Both the position numbers and the translations under genes were made by a program. A DNA stretch of 64,000 nt, taken from assembly GCA_910587825.1 (NCBI GenBank), contig CAJUNJ010000007.1, forward strand, positions 10,764 through 74,763, written 5' to 3'. This DNA is from an uncultured Christensenellaceae bacterium. GTDB lineage: Bacteria; Bacillota; Clostridia; Christensenellales; Borkfalkiaceae. Positions 25,690 through 33,891 of this stretch are shown in pieces. Under the pieces are notes generated by a model. It saw only the letters and a list, made by a program, of their open reading frames with translations, ran no database searches and was not told where the DNA came from. The stretch's first letter is position 1; the number at the start of each line of letters is the position of its first letter.

Positions 25690-26214
25690 TTAATTTTTGG
25701 CAGGCTGCAATATATTTCCGATTTCAATCTTCTTACCGAGAGCTCTCTGAACAGCAAGCAAAAGTCTGCCGCTACCCTGCGTTGCGCCGGTAATCATAAC
25801 ATCGCTCATATCGGGGTTTTTAGCAGCTTCATAGGGAACGCCGTTATCTTGTATATAAACCTTCTTTTCAATAACTTCCGTAACCGAAAGTCCTTCATAC
25901 TTTTGAAGAAGCCAAGCTTCGTTGTTTACCCAGTTTGCCTTAGCTTCATCATTCCAAGGAGATTCGGGCGTAGGAGGATTACTTACTACAACCCAATCGG
26001 AATGCTTGACCGCCGTAGTGTCGACAACCTTGGTGATTATATTATTTTCCACAGTTACTTCAACACTCATACCGTAAGTATGTCCCCAGCTAACATATGA
26101 ATACTCACCTTCGTATTTTCCGTTATAACCGGAGCAACCCGTTGCCATTGCAACGCCTGCACAAAGTGCGGTTGAAGCAGCTAAAATCGATAATGCCTTA
26201 AAAATCTTTTTCAT
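25690..26214 (-). CDS. FMN-binding domain lipoprotein
   Basis: The 174-residue exported lipoprotein has the lipobox MATGC (Cys27), then a FMN-bind domain ending in ITGATQGSGRLLLAVQRAL. The ITGAT motif (candidate Thr145) is the ApbE flavinylation type, although the preceding Asp (138) is one residue further away than the usual D-x-x-[ST]-G-A-T. It probably carries covalent FMN on the outer face of the membrane and may exchange electrons with Rnf or an unknown oxidoreductase. It has a consensus promoter and an AGAGGTAA ribosome site, and ends at its own terminator. Confidence 0.82.
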   Translation of the reverse strand: MKKIFKALSILAASTALCAGVAMATGCSGYNGKYEGEYSYVSWGHTYGMSVEVTVENNIITKVVDTTAVKHSDWVVVSNPPTPESPWNDEAKANWVNNEAWLLQKYEGLSVTEVIEKKVYIQDNGVPYEAAKNPDMSDVMITGATQGSGRLLLAVQRALGKKIEIGNILQPAKN

Positions 26215-26244
26215 AAATTACCTCTGAAAATTTATTACTACATT

Positions 26245-26273
26245 ATTTTATCACACGCCAAAAACAGTGTCAA
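26245..26273 (-). promoter_or_regulatory. Promoter of the FMN-binding lipoprotein
   Basis: TTGACA (complement of 26268-26273), 17-nt spacer, TAAAAT (complement of 26245-26250). Confidence 0.85.
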
Positions 26274-26312
26274 CACTTTTCGGTAATATTTTACTTATTT
26301 TACCGCATTTTT

Positions 26313-29147
26313 TTATTCTGTACGCAATGCCACGACAGGGTCTTTTTTAGCCGCCGAAGACGCAGGAATAAGTCCGGAAATAAGCGTTAGCACAACGCTT
26401 ATACAAACCATTATCAAAGCCTGCCACCAAGGCAACGCGGCTATCGTGAATATGCCCGTAAGCGTGCCTACAATAATATTTATTATAAGCGAAAGCACGT
26501 AAGTAATTACTATGCCGACAAACCCTGCGGCAAATCCTATAATAAATGTTTCGGCGTTGAACAGACGTTTTATGTCTTTCTTCCTTGCACCCACCGAACG
26601 CAGTATGCCTATTTCCTTTATGCGTTCGACGACGGATACGTAAGTTATTATACCGACCATTACGGTAGATACGACAAGCGACAGGGCGGTAAACGCGACA
26701 AGCGCAATGGTTATCATATCTATCATAGTGTTTATCATCATTATCATAAGCCCGACGGTATCGGTGTACTTTACGGCGTCCTTTGCGGCAAGGTTTTCAA
26801 CCTTAACGGTTACACCGTCGGCATTGACGTATTCAAACGTTCCCGTGTCGCTTTCACAGGCGTCGTTCCATTTGTCAAGATAGTCGGTTATTAAGTCCTT
26901 TCCGTCAAAGTCAAGCGGATAAATACTGAACGCAACCGGAATGTCGGAGCCGCCCAAAAGCCCCGCTTCGACTTTAAGCTTTTCAAAGGGGTCGTCCGAA
27001 GACGAGCTTCCTCCGCCCATCATCATACTCATCATATTGCCCCGACCCATATCGATTATAAAGCCCAAATCCGTTGCGCTGTCGTAATGGTAATTATTGC
27101 CTTCGTGCGAAGATATGTACGTGTACGAATAATTATAGGGCAGACAGTTAAGCTGACCGTGTTCCTTTACGTAATCCACTATTTTACTTTCAAGCGAAGT
27201 TGAAAGCATAAGTTTTGCAAGTTCGTTGGTGTAATATAAGCCGGAATTGAGACAGCCGTATGATATGTTGTCTTTCTTTTGCAGAATTACTTTGACTTTA
27301 AGTTCCACCGCACCGTCGTCGGAAAAGTCCTTACTGTCGTGATTGTACTTATAAACGGCGGGCATATGCATACCGTGGTAAAGAAACTCCTCGTCGCCCG
27401 CTTCGGAATAAACCGTGTCGTTGGGGTACCATTTGAAAGTTTTGGAATCTTCGCCTATAAAATAGCTGTAATCAAGCCCCTTGCCTTCATAATTGCCATC
27501 CTTTACGATATATTTGTCGATAAGGCTTTCGTTGTAGTATCCGTTGTCGTCTATATCGTTTTCAACGAGAGCGCGGTAAGCGAAATTTAAAAATTCTTCC
27601 TGTGAAAAATATCCGTACTGACCGAGCGTAAGGTCGGTTACCTGGTCGCGGTTTAATACGAGTATAAGACTTTCCTTGTTTTCAAACAGGTCTTTAAGCT
27701 CGCTTTCGGTAAGCTTTTCGGTCTTGCCGCCCGACGTGGCGACTATGTCGTACTGGGATAAAATATAACTGTAATTGTCGGGCAATTCCTCAAACGAATC
27801 TGCGGTTGCGATAAGCGAAGTATACTGCTTGTAATCTTCTTCCAATCCGAGAATTGACGTATATTTCTGACGGATTGCGGTAAGCGAATAATTACCGCTT
27901 GTATCTTTCGACGGGTCGTCAATGGGATTGTTTGATATTTTGAAATCCGTGTAGATGTTGTTGGATATATTATAGCCGTAATTAAACTGAATGGCGTTAT
28001 AATATTCCGTCGGCATAGCCCTTACGTAATTTATATAGTCTTCGGTTATGTAGTTTGTCGCAATCGCGCCCTGCATACCCATAAGCGTTTCCAGAACGGA
28101 GTCGACGTAAATTTTACCGTCCTGCAACTTGGTAATATCCAGTTCCGTATGGGAATTGGTCATATTCATAAGCGAATCGAAGTCAAGCGCGGTCTCCGAT
28201 ACCGTAAGCGGATAGCCCGAAAGCATATCGTCCTGCATATTGCGTATATAGCTCTGCACGCCCGCGGAAATGGCAAGCACCATAGATACGCCTATTATGC
28301 CGATACTTCCCGCAACCGATACCATAACCGTACGCTTGGTCTTGGAAAGCAGGTTTTTAAGCGACAGCATAAACGCCATTCCGATAGACATAGAAGACTT
28401 TTTCTTCCTGCCCTTGTTGGTCTTGCTCTCTTCCTCCGCAAGCTGTACGCTTTCAGTTTTTTCGTTACCGTCGTAAGGCATACTGTCGTCGGTTACAAGT
28501 CCGTCCAGAAGCCTTATTATTCTCGTCGAATACTGTTCGGCAAGCTCGGGGTTGTGCGTTACCATAATTACAAGTCTGTCTTTCGAAATTTCTTTTAACA
28601 GATCCATAATCTGGATGCTGGTCTTGGAATCGAGCGCGCCCGTCGGTTCGTCCGCAAGCACTATTTCGGGGTCGTTGATGAGTGCGCGCGCAATTGCCAC
28701 CCTTTGCGCCTGACCGCCCGAAAGCTGGTTGGGGCGGTTATGTATCTTGTCTTTAAGCCCCACTTTGTCAAGCGCTTCTTCGGCGCGGCGGCGGCGTTCT
28801 TCCTTGCTTACGCCCGAAATGGTAAGCGCAAGCTCGACGTTCTGCAAAATAGTCTGGTGGGGAATGAGATGATAACTTTGGAAGATAAAGCCTATGGAAT
28901 GGTTTCTGTATGTATCCCAGTCCCTGTCGTTGAACTTTTTGGTGCTTACACCGTTGATTATAAGGTCGCCGGAAGTGTACTTGTCAAGTCCGCCGATAAT
29001 GTTTAAAAGCGTAGTCTTGCCGCAACCCGATGCACCGAGTATTGACACGAATTCGTTTTTACGGAAGTTTAAACTTACACCCTTTAAAGCGTGTACGGCT
29101 TCCCCCGCAACCTGATAATCTTTTGTAATGTCTTTCAGTTGTAACAT
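26313..29147 (-). CDS. MacB-like ABC transporter, fused ATPase and FtsX-type permease
   Basis: The 944-residue protein joins an N-terminal ABC ATPase (Walker A GASGCGKTT, signature LSGGQAQRVAIARAL, Walker B IVLADEPTGALDS) to a permease with one span near 265-290, a large ~480-residue extracytoplasmic domain, and three C-terminal spans with the FtsX-type motif VVERIKEIGILRSVGARKKD. Such mechanotransmission ABC proteins export or sense peptides and antimicrobials or act on lipoproteins. It is 28 nt downstream of gltX with its own GAGGTAA ribosome site. The substrate is unknown. Confidence 0.9.
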   Translation of the reverse strand: MLQLKDITKDYQVAGEAVHALKGVSLNFRKNEFVSILGASGCGKTTLLNIIGGLDKYTSGDLIINGVSTKKFNDRDWDTYRNHSIGFIFQSYHLIPHQTILQNVELALTISGVSKEERRRRAEEALDKVGLKDKIHNRPNQLSGGQAQRVAIARALINDPEIVLADEPTGALDSKTSIQIMDLLKEISKDRLVIMVTHNPELAEQYSTRIIRLLDGLVTDDSMPYDGNEKTESVQLAEEESKTNKGRKKKSSMSIGMAFMLSLKNLLSKTKRTVMVSVAGSIGIIGVSMVLAISAGVQSYIRNMQDDMLSGYPLTVSETALDFDSLMNMTNSHTELDITKLQDGKIYVDSVLETLMGMQGAIATNYITEDYINYVRAMPTEYYNAIQFNYGYNISNNIYTDFKISNNPIDDPSKDTSGNYSLTAIRQKYTSILGLEEDYKQYTSLIATADSFEELPDNYSYILSQYDIVATSGGKTEKLTESELKDLFENKESLILVLNRDQVTDLTLGQYGYFSQEEFLNFAYRALVENDIDDNGYYNESLIDKYIVKDGNYEGKGLDYSYFIGEDSKTFKWYPNDTVYSEAGDEEFLYHGMHMPAVYKYNHDSKDFSDDGAVELKVKVILQKKDNISYGCLNSGLYYTNELAKLMLSTSLESKIVDYVKEHGQLNCLPYNYSYTYISSHEGNNYHYDSATDLGFIIDMGRGNMMSMMMGGGSSSSDDPFEKLKVEAGLLGGSDIPVAFSIYPLDFDGKDLITDYLDKWNDACESDTGTFEYVNADGVTVKVENLAAKDAVKYTDTVGLMIMMINTMIDMITIALVAFTALSLVVSTVMVGIITYVSVVERIKEIGILRSVGARKKDIKRLFNAETFIIGFAAGFVGIVITYVLSLIINIIVGTLTGIFTIAALPWWQALIMVCISVVLTLISGLIPASSAAKKDPVVALRTE

Positions 29148-29175
29148 ATATTACCTCGTATAAGGAATTTATCGT

Positions 29176-30819
29176 TTAAATTTTACCCGCTTCGAGACGC
29201 GCAAGCGTGCGGTCTTTGCCGAGTATGCGCATTATCGTGCATAGGTCCGGAGAGTTAGGCATACCCGTTACGGCGATGCGCAGAATTTCCGCAACGTCCG
29301 ACACGTTGCCCTTATAATTTTCGGGATTGGCTTTGAAGTCGCTCATCTCCGCCGCAAACCCTACCTCGGGGGCTATTGCCTTGACTTTCGCAAACCACGC
29401 CGAATTGTCGTCTGCGGGGTCGTAAACCTTTATAAACGCGTCCAAAACGGCGTTTACGGTATCCTTGCCGAATCTGTAAGCGTATTCGGGCGAGAAAGTG
29501 TCGTCAAAGAAATAATCTATAAGTCTTACGCCCTGCGCGGCGCGTTCTATATCCTTTCTGCGCTTCTTTCCCCCGACGCCCATTATAAGTGCGAGTATTT
29601 GGGTTATATATTGCCTGTCGGCAAAATGCGCCCTGTCGGCGTCCGTACCGAATTCGTCGACCCAGCCCTTTAAAAATTCATAACAGCCTTCCGCTGAAAG
29701 CTTTGAAATTTCCGTTTTGGACACGTCGTTAAGCTTATCCAAATCGAAAAGCGCACCGCTGCGGCTCATTTTTTCTATACGGAATTTAAACGAACGCCAG
29801 TCGGCTTCCGGATTTTTGAGCGACCACTCTTCGAAATCGGAATTTAGAAGGGTCATAAGATATTTTACGACCGCCACGGGATAATATCCGTCTTTTCTGT
29901 AATAGTCCAAAGAAAGTTCCGGATCCTTGCGCTTGGAGAGTTTGCGCTTTGTACCGCCGTCCATTTTCATAAGCGACGACGTGTGCGCGTAACGGGGCGG
30001 CTTAAAGCCGAGAACTTTGTGCAGTTCGAGATGGACGGGCAGACTCGACAGCCATTCTTCGCCGCGTATTACAAGCGTAGTGCGCATAAAATGGTCGTCT
30101 ATGGCGTGCGCGAAATGGTAGGTCGGAATACCGTCAGACTTCAAAATTACCACGTCCTGGTCGTTTTCCGTAACGGTAACTTCGCCCTTTATCGCATCGC
30201 GGAAAAGTATTTTATTTTCTATACTGCCCTGCGATTTAAGGCGTATTACGTAGGGCTTGCCTGCGGCAAGATTATTGTAAATTTCTTCTTCGGAAAGATT
30301 TCTGCACTTCGCGTATTCGCCGTAATAACCCGTAGTCTTCTTTTCGGCAGTCTGCGCTTCGCGTACGGCGTTAAGTTCGTCTTCGCCGCAAAAGCAGGGA
30401 TACGCAAGCCCGCGTTCAATCAAATCCTTTACGAACGCGCGGTATATCTTGGCGCGCCTTCGCTGGTAATAAGGCCCGTAGACGTTTAACGGACTGTCTA
30501 TTTCGGCTCCTTCGTCAAAGTCTATACCGAAATATTTAAGCGAGCGTATTACGCTTTCGACGGCTCCGTCAACCCTGCGCTTTTCGTCGGTGTCCTCTAT
30601 CCTCAGATAGAATATCCCGCCCGTAGTGTGGGCGCAACGTTCGTCGGCAAGCGCGGAATAGAGGTTGCCGAGATGTATAAAGCCCGTGGGCGACGGCGCA
30701 AGACGTGTAACTTCGGCTTTCGGAGCGCGGGTGCGTTCGGGATAAATTTTTTCGTATTCTTCCACCGGAAGCAGGTCGCCGTCGGGAATGAGCGCGGCGG
30801 CAAGTTTTTTCATATCCAT
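29176..30819 (-). CDS. gltX: Glutamate--tRNA ligase
   Basis: This class I aminoacyl-tRNA synthetase charges tRNA-Glu. The 547-residue protein has an N-terminal extension of ~38 residues before the HIGH-type motif APSPTGFIHLGN, found in a Clostridia GltX variant, then the FYLRIEDTDEKR segment and a KMSKS equivalent reading RKLSKR. A zinc-like CFCGEDE segment is present. Ribosome site AGGAG. It follows an XRE regulator gene by 9 nt. Confidence 0.93.
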   Translation of the reverse strand: MDMKKLAAALIPDGDLLPVEEYEKIYPERTRAPKAEVTRLAPSPTGFIHLGNLYSALADERCAHTTGGIFYLRIEDTDEKRRVDGAVESVIRSLKYFGIDFDEGAEIDSPLNVYGPYYQRRRAKIYRAFVKDLIERGLAYPCFCGEDELNAVREAQTAEKKTTGYYGEYAKCRNLSEEEIYNNLAAGKPYVIRLKSQGSIENKILFRDAIKGEVTVTENDQDVVILKSDGIPTYHFAHAIDDHFMRTTLVIRGEEWLSSLPVHLELHKVLGFKPPRYAHTSSLMKMDGGTKRKLSKRKDPELSLDYYRKDGYYPVAVVKYLMTLLNSDFEEWSLKNPEADWRSFKFRIEKMSRSGALFDLDKLNDVSKTEISKLSAEGCYEFLKGWVDEFGTDADRAHFADRQYITQILALIMGVGGKKRRKDIERAAQGVRLIDYFFDDTFSPEYAYRFGKDTVNAVLDAFIKVYDPADDNSAWFAKVKAIAPEVGFAAEMSDFKANPENYKGNVSDVAEILRIAVTGMPNSPDLCTIMRILGKDRTLARLEAGKI

Positions 30820-30828
30820 AATATTCTC

Positions 30829-31449
30829 CTATTTATCTTTTCGTTTAAAGGGAAATAGCGCAAGCTTTCTTAAAGTAAACCACAGCACGATTAAAATTTC
30901 GAAAACCGCGGCGACGATATAGATGAAATATATTTTGTTGAAATCCGTAAACGCCGCGACGAAAATATGAAATATCACCGCCGCAGACCACACCGCAAGC
31001 GAACAGGCTATAATGTTTGTAATCCAGTTGCCCCACTTCGCGGAAAACACAATTAAAAGCACCGAACAGGCGAACGGCGCAAACACGAAAGACAGATATG
31101 CGTAACTTTCGGTGGTTTTGACGAAAAACAAAATCATAAATACCACGGTTGCGATAAAGAACACAAGCCCCACCGAAAGAAGAGTTACAAGCAAACGTTT
31201 TTTCCCGATGTTGAGTTTGGGTTTGGCTTTCTTGCCGGCGTCGTCGGTTATAATATCGTCAACTGTTATATTGTAGATATCGGCAAGCTTTTTCAATACG
31301 CGTATATCGGGTATCGCTTCCCCCCGCTCCCACTTGGAAACGGCTTTATCGGAATAGTTTAACATCTCCGCAAGCTGTAACTGCGTAAGGTGCGCACAGG
31401 TTCTCAGCTCGGTAAGATTTTTCGCTATTATTTCCTTCAACTCGTCCAT
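30829..31449 (-). CDS. XRE-family regulator with C-terminal membrane domain
   Basis: The 206-residue protein has an HTH_3 domain at residues 4-60 (LTQLQLAEMLNYSDKAVSKW) and four hydrophobic segments in its C-terminal half, a form common among Clostridia stress regulators. The start is ATG 31447-31449 with no ribosome site and a -10 six nt upstream, so the mRNA appears leaderless. A perfect palindrome at 31497-31515, just upstream of its -35, is a candidate operator. Confidence 0.85.
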   Translation of the reverse strand: MDELKEIIAKNLTELRTCAHLTQLQLAEMLNYSDKAVSKWERGEAIPDIRVLKKLADIYNITVDDIITDDAGKKAKPKLNIGKKRLLVTLLSVGLVFFIATVVFMILFFVKTTESYAYLSFVFAPFACSVLLIVFSAKWGNWITNIIACSLAVWSAAVIFHIFVAAFTDFNKIYFIYIVAAVFEILIVLWFTLRKLALFPFKRKDK

Positions 31450-31455
31450 AAGGCT

Positions 31456-31484
31456 ATTTTATCATATCCACTGTAAAAATTCAA
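31456..31484 (-). promoter_or_regulatory. Promoter of the XRE membrane regulator, probably leaderless
   Basis: TTGAAT (complement of 31479-31484), 17-nt spacer, TAAAAT (complement of 31456-31461), then 6 nt to ATG. Confidence 0.7.
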
Positions 31485-31496
31485 GCAAAAACAGCA

Positions 31497-31515
31497 ACTC
31501 TACTGTGAGTAGAGT
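31497..31515. promoter_or_regulatory. Palindromic candidate operator
   Basis: ACTCTACT (31497-31504) and AGTAGAGT (31508-31515) flank GTG. It lies between the divergent XRE regulator and the degV unit, directly upstream of the regulator's -35. A half-site-like GTAGAGT recurs at about 31530. Confidence 0.5.
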
Positions 31516-31597
31516 GTGAAATTTTAACGGTAGAGTCGCTTTACCAAGCAGTATAGGCACGATTTGAAAACGTGGAGATCTTTTTATGCAAATTATG

Positions 31598-31625
31598 TTG
31601 TATTTTATGCGCGAAGGTTGATAAT
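31598..31625 (+). promoter_or_regulatory. Promoter of the sORF-degV unit, probably leaderless
   Basis: TTGTAT (31598-31603), 16-nt spacer, GATAAT (31620-31625), then 6 nt to ATG 31632. Confidence 0.55.
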
Positions 31626-31631
31626 ATAAGT

Positions 31632-31703
31632 ATGGAATTAAAACAAAAAAATATTATGCTTAAACGCCGTACAAAACAAAATGCGGCGGGGGGAGTTCTA
31701 TAA
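31632..31703 (+). CDS. Small 23-residue basic ORF before degV
   Basis: The reading frame MELKQKNIML-KRRTKQNAAGGVL begins 6 nt after a -10 hexamer and ends TAA at 31701-31703, sharing its last base with the degV ATG (TAATG). The 1-nt overlap implies translational coupling, and the degV ribosome site (GGGGGGAG) lies inside it. It is basic and may be a leader peptide rather than a functional protein. Confidence 0.5.
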   Translation: MELKQKNIMLKRRTKQNAAGGVL

Positions 31704-32647
31704 TGAATAATACGTTTGATATTTACGTCGATTCGGCGGCAAATCTGACCGACGAAATGGTTGCGTCGACGGGAATTAAAGTAATTTCCTTTACCTATTC
31801 CGTCAACGGACAGATTAAAAAGTGCTATGACAGTTCAATACCTTTCAAAAAAATCGCAAAGGAATATTACGAACAGCTGAGGCAGGGCGCGGACATAAAG
31901 ACGTCGCTTGTATGCGAAGCGGACTTTACCGAAGCAATGACGCCTTCGCTTGAAAGCGGCAGGGACGTACTGCTTATCACCATTACCCAGGGTCTTAGCG
32001 GAACGTACGCGCAGGCGTTAAAGGCACAGGCGGCGCTTAAAGAAAAATATCCCGACCGCGGAATTTACGTCATAGACAGCTGTAACGCTTCTCTCGGCGA
32101 AGGTATGCTTGCGCTTGGCGTGGCGCATTTGAGAGATATGGGCGAAAGCGCCGAAGTTTGCGCAAAATGGGCGGAAGACAACCGCTATAAAATAAATTCT
32201 TATGTGACCGTAAACGATTTGAAATATCTTAGAAAGAGCGGAAGAGTTTCAACGATTGTCGCCGTTGCGGGAACAATTCTAAACATAAAGCCTATGCTTA
32301 AAGCCGACGGCGGTTCCCCCGCCACCCTTGCCGTTTACGCAAAGGAACGCGGAAGAAAGAAGTCTATTGACGCGCTTTTAAAGGCGTTTACGGAAAACGT
32401 CATAAACCCCGAAGCGCAGACAATAGCGATAACTCACTGCGACTGCGAAGACGAAGCCAACGAGCTTGCCGAAAGACTTAAAGCTTTGGGCGCGAAAGAT
32501 ATTGTAATAGAGTATTACGACCTATGCACGGGTTCGCACGTGGGCCCCGGAACGATAGCCCTGTTCTTTACGGGCAAAGACAGACTTGCACACGCAAAGA
32601 CAGCCGCAACCCAGCCCAAGGGCAGAACGATTTTCCAGAGAAATTAA
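31703..32647 (+). CDS. DegV family fatty acid-binding protein
   Basis: DegV/FakB proteins bind a fatty acid for phosphorylation by FakA. The 314-residue product shows the family N-terminus (IYVDSAANLTDEMV), ITITQGLSGTYAQAL and a conserved C-terminal HVGPGTIALFF. No fakA is in the window. The ATG has a strong ribosome site (GGGGGGAG). Confidence 0.92.
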   Translation: MNNTFDIYVDSAANLTDEMVASTGIKVISFTYSVNGQIKKCYDSSIPFKKIAKEYYEQLRQGADIKTSLVCEADFTEAMTPSLESGRDVLLITITQGLSGTYAQALKAQAALKEKYPDRGIYVIDSCNASLGEGMLALGVAHLRDMGESAEVCAKWAEDNRYKINSYVTVNDLKYLRKSGRVSTIVAVAGTILNIKPMLKADGGSPATLAVYAKERGRKKSIDALLKAFTENVINPEAQTIAITHCDCEDEANELAERLKALGAKDIVIEYYDLCTGSHVGPGTIALFFTGKDRLAHAKTAATQPKGRTIFQRN

Positions 32648-32657
32648 TTGAATTTTT

Positions 32658-32692
32658 AAACGCCGCCGCATCATAAAGATGCGGCGGCGTTT
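32658..32692. terminator. Terminator after degV
   Basis: A 15-bp stem, 32658-32672 with 32678-32692, is flanked by A- and T-runs between the convergent degV and phosphatase genes. Confidence 0.9.
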
Positions 32693-32724
32693 TTCGGTTG
32701 AGTTGAAAATTACGTTTTGTACGT

Positions 32725-33210
32725 TCAGTTATACTTATCGTACTTAAAGGCTTCGGCTTTTTCTTTAAGCAAAAATTCCAAAAAGCCCTTACAGCCGTCT
32801 TCTATATCGTAAAACGCCCTTTCGAAGTCACGGGTGTACCACGGGTCTGCGACATCACGCACGTTGTCGGTAAACGAACACAGTTTAAAAATTTTTTCGT
32901 CGTACCCGCCGTCGGTTATGCGCAGAACGTCGAAAAGGTTGCTGCCGTCCATAACGAGAATATAATCGTTGTTTTTAATATCCTTTAAGGTCAGCTGTAC
33001 GGCGGTATGATTGCCCGCAATACCGTGCATTATAAGCGTCTTTTTTGCGGGCGGGTAAATAGGATTGCCTTCTTCGCAGTCCGACGTCCCGAACGAGGTA
33101 ATGCGGAAGCTTGAAGAAAGCCCCCGCTCCTTTACCATATTTTTAAAAATAAGCTCCGCCATAGGCGAACGGCAGATATTACCCAAACATACGAACGCCA
33201 CGTTAATCAT
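32725..33210 (-). CDS. Low-molecular-weight protein-tyrosine phosphatase
   Basis: The 161-residue enzyme has the P-loop CLGNICRSP (Cys8, Arg14) and the general acid Asp in DVADPWYTRDF. It dephosphorylates protein tyrosine or arginine residues. Its ATG abuts the stop of the LOG gene; a GGTGA ribosome site lies in that gene's end. Two-gene operon with the LOG protein. Confidence 0.92.
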   Translation of the reverse strand: MINVAFVCLGNICRSPMAELIFKNMVKERGLSSSFRITSFGTSDCEEGNPIYPPAKKTLIMHGIAGNHTAVQLTLKDIKNNDYILVMDGSNLFDVLRITDGGYDEKIFKLCSFTDNVRDVADPWYTRDFERAFYDIEDGCKGFLEFLLKEKAEAFKYDKYN

Positions 33211-33795
33211 TCAGTCACCGATTTTAAGTTTTTGCCACGGCGTAGTCTGACCGCCGTAATTTTCAATATAGTCAATCATTTTACACTCGTCGGTAAAGCA
33301 TTGGTACATTTGGCTGCACTTGAAAGTAATAAACTTTTTGTCTGCAACCGTCTGCATAAACTTTTCCAAATCGTCGTAATAGCCGTCTATGTTGAACACC
33401 GCCATAGCCTTGCCGTGCCGCCCGAGCTGTTTTAAGGTAAGCACTTCGAAAAATTCTTCAAATGTCCCTATCCCGCCCGGGGTTATAATGAACGCGTCGG
33501 CCAGGTCTTCCATTACCGACTTGCGCTCCGCCATAGTTTTTGTGTAAGTAATTTTGTCGCAGCCGTCGTAAATAACCTCCACGCATTCCTCTCTGAAAAA
33601 GTTGGGAATAACGCCGTGGATATGCCCTCCGCCCGCCTTAAATCCGCGTGCGGCGGCGCCCATAAGCCCCGTTCCGCCCGCGCCGAACACAAGCGAGTGA
33701 CCGCGAAGGGCAAGACTCTTGCCCAACCGTTCCACTGCTTTAATATAATTATCGTCAATATGCGCGCTTGCCGCGCCGAATATGCAAATTTTCAT
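33211..33795 (-). CDS. LOG family protein (TIGR00730 type)
   Basis: This 194-residue Rossmann-fold protein has the signature PGGIGTFEEFFEV and the GAGGTGLMGAAARGF loop. LOG enzymes cleave the N-glycosidic bond of nucleoside 5'-monophosphates (cytokinin-type phosphoribohydrolase); the bacterial substrate varies. The ATG follows AGAGGA. It has a consensus promoter and is co-transcribed with the phosphatase. Confidence 0.92.
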   Translation of the reverse strand: MKICIFGAASAHIDDNYIKAVERLGKSLALRGHSLVFGAGGTGLMGAAARGFKAGGGHIHGVIPNFFREECVEVIYDGCDKITYTKTMAERKSVMEDLADAFIITPGGIGTFEEFFEVLTLKQLGRHGKAMAVFNIDGYYDDLEKFMQTVADKKFITFKCSQMYQCFTDECKMIDYIENYGGQTTPWQKLKIGD

Positions 33796-33825
33796 CTTAT
33801 CCTCTTGAATTGCCGTTGCAATTAA

Positions 33826-33854
33826 ATTATATAACTGATTATATAATATGTCAA
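33826..33854 (-). promoter_or_regulatory. Consensus promoter of the LOG-phosphatase operon
   Basis: TTGACA (complement of 33849-33854), 17-nt spacer, TATAAT (complement of 33826-33831). Confidence 0.9.
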
Positions 33855-33891
33855 CAGCGGTATTTTTGGAAGATGCGGAAATAAAAGGAAA

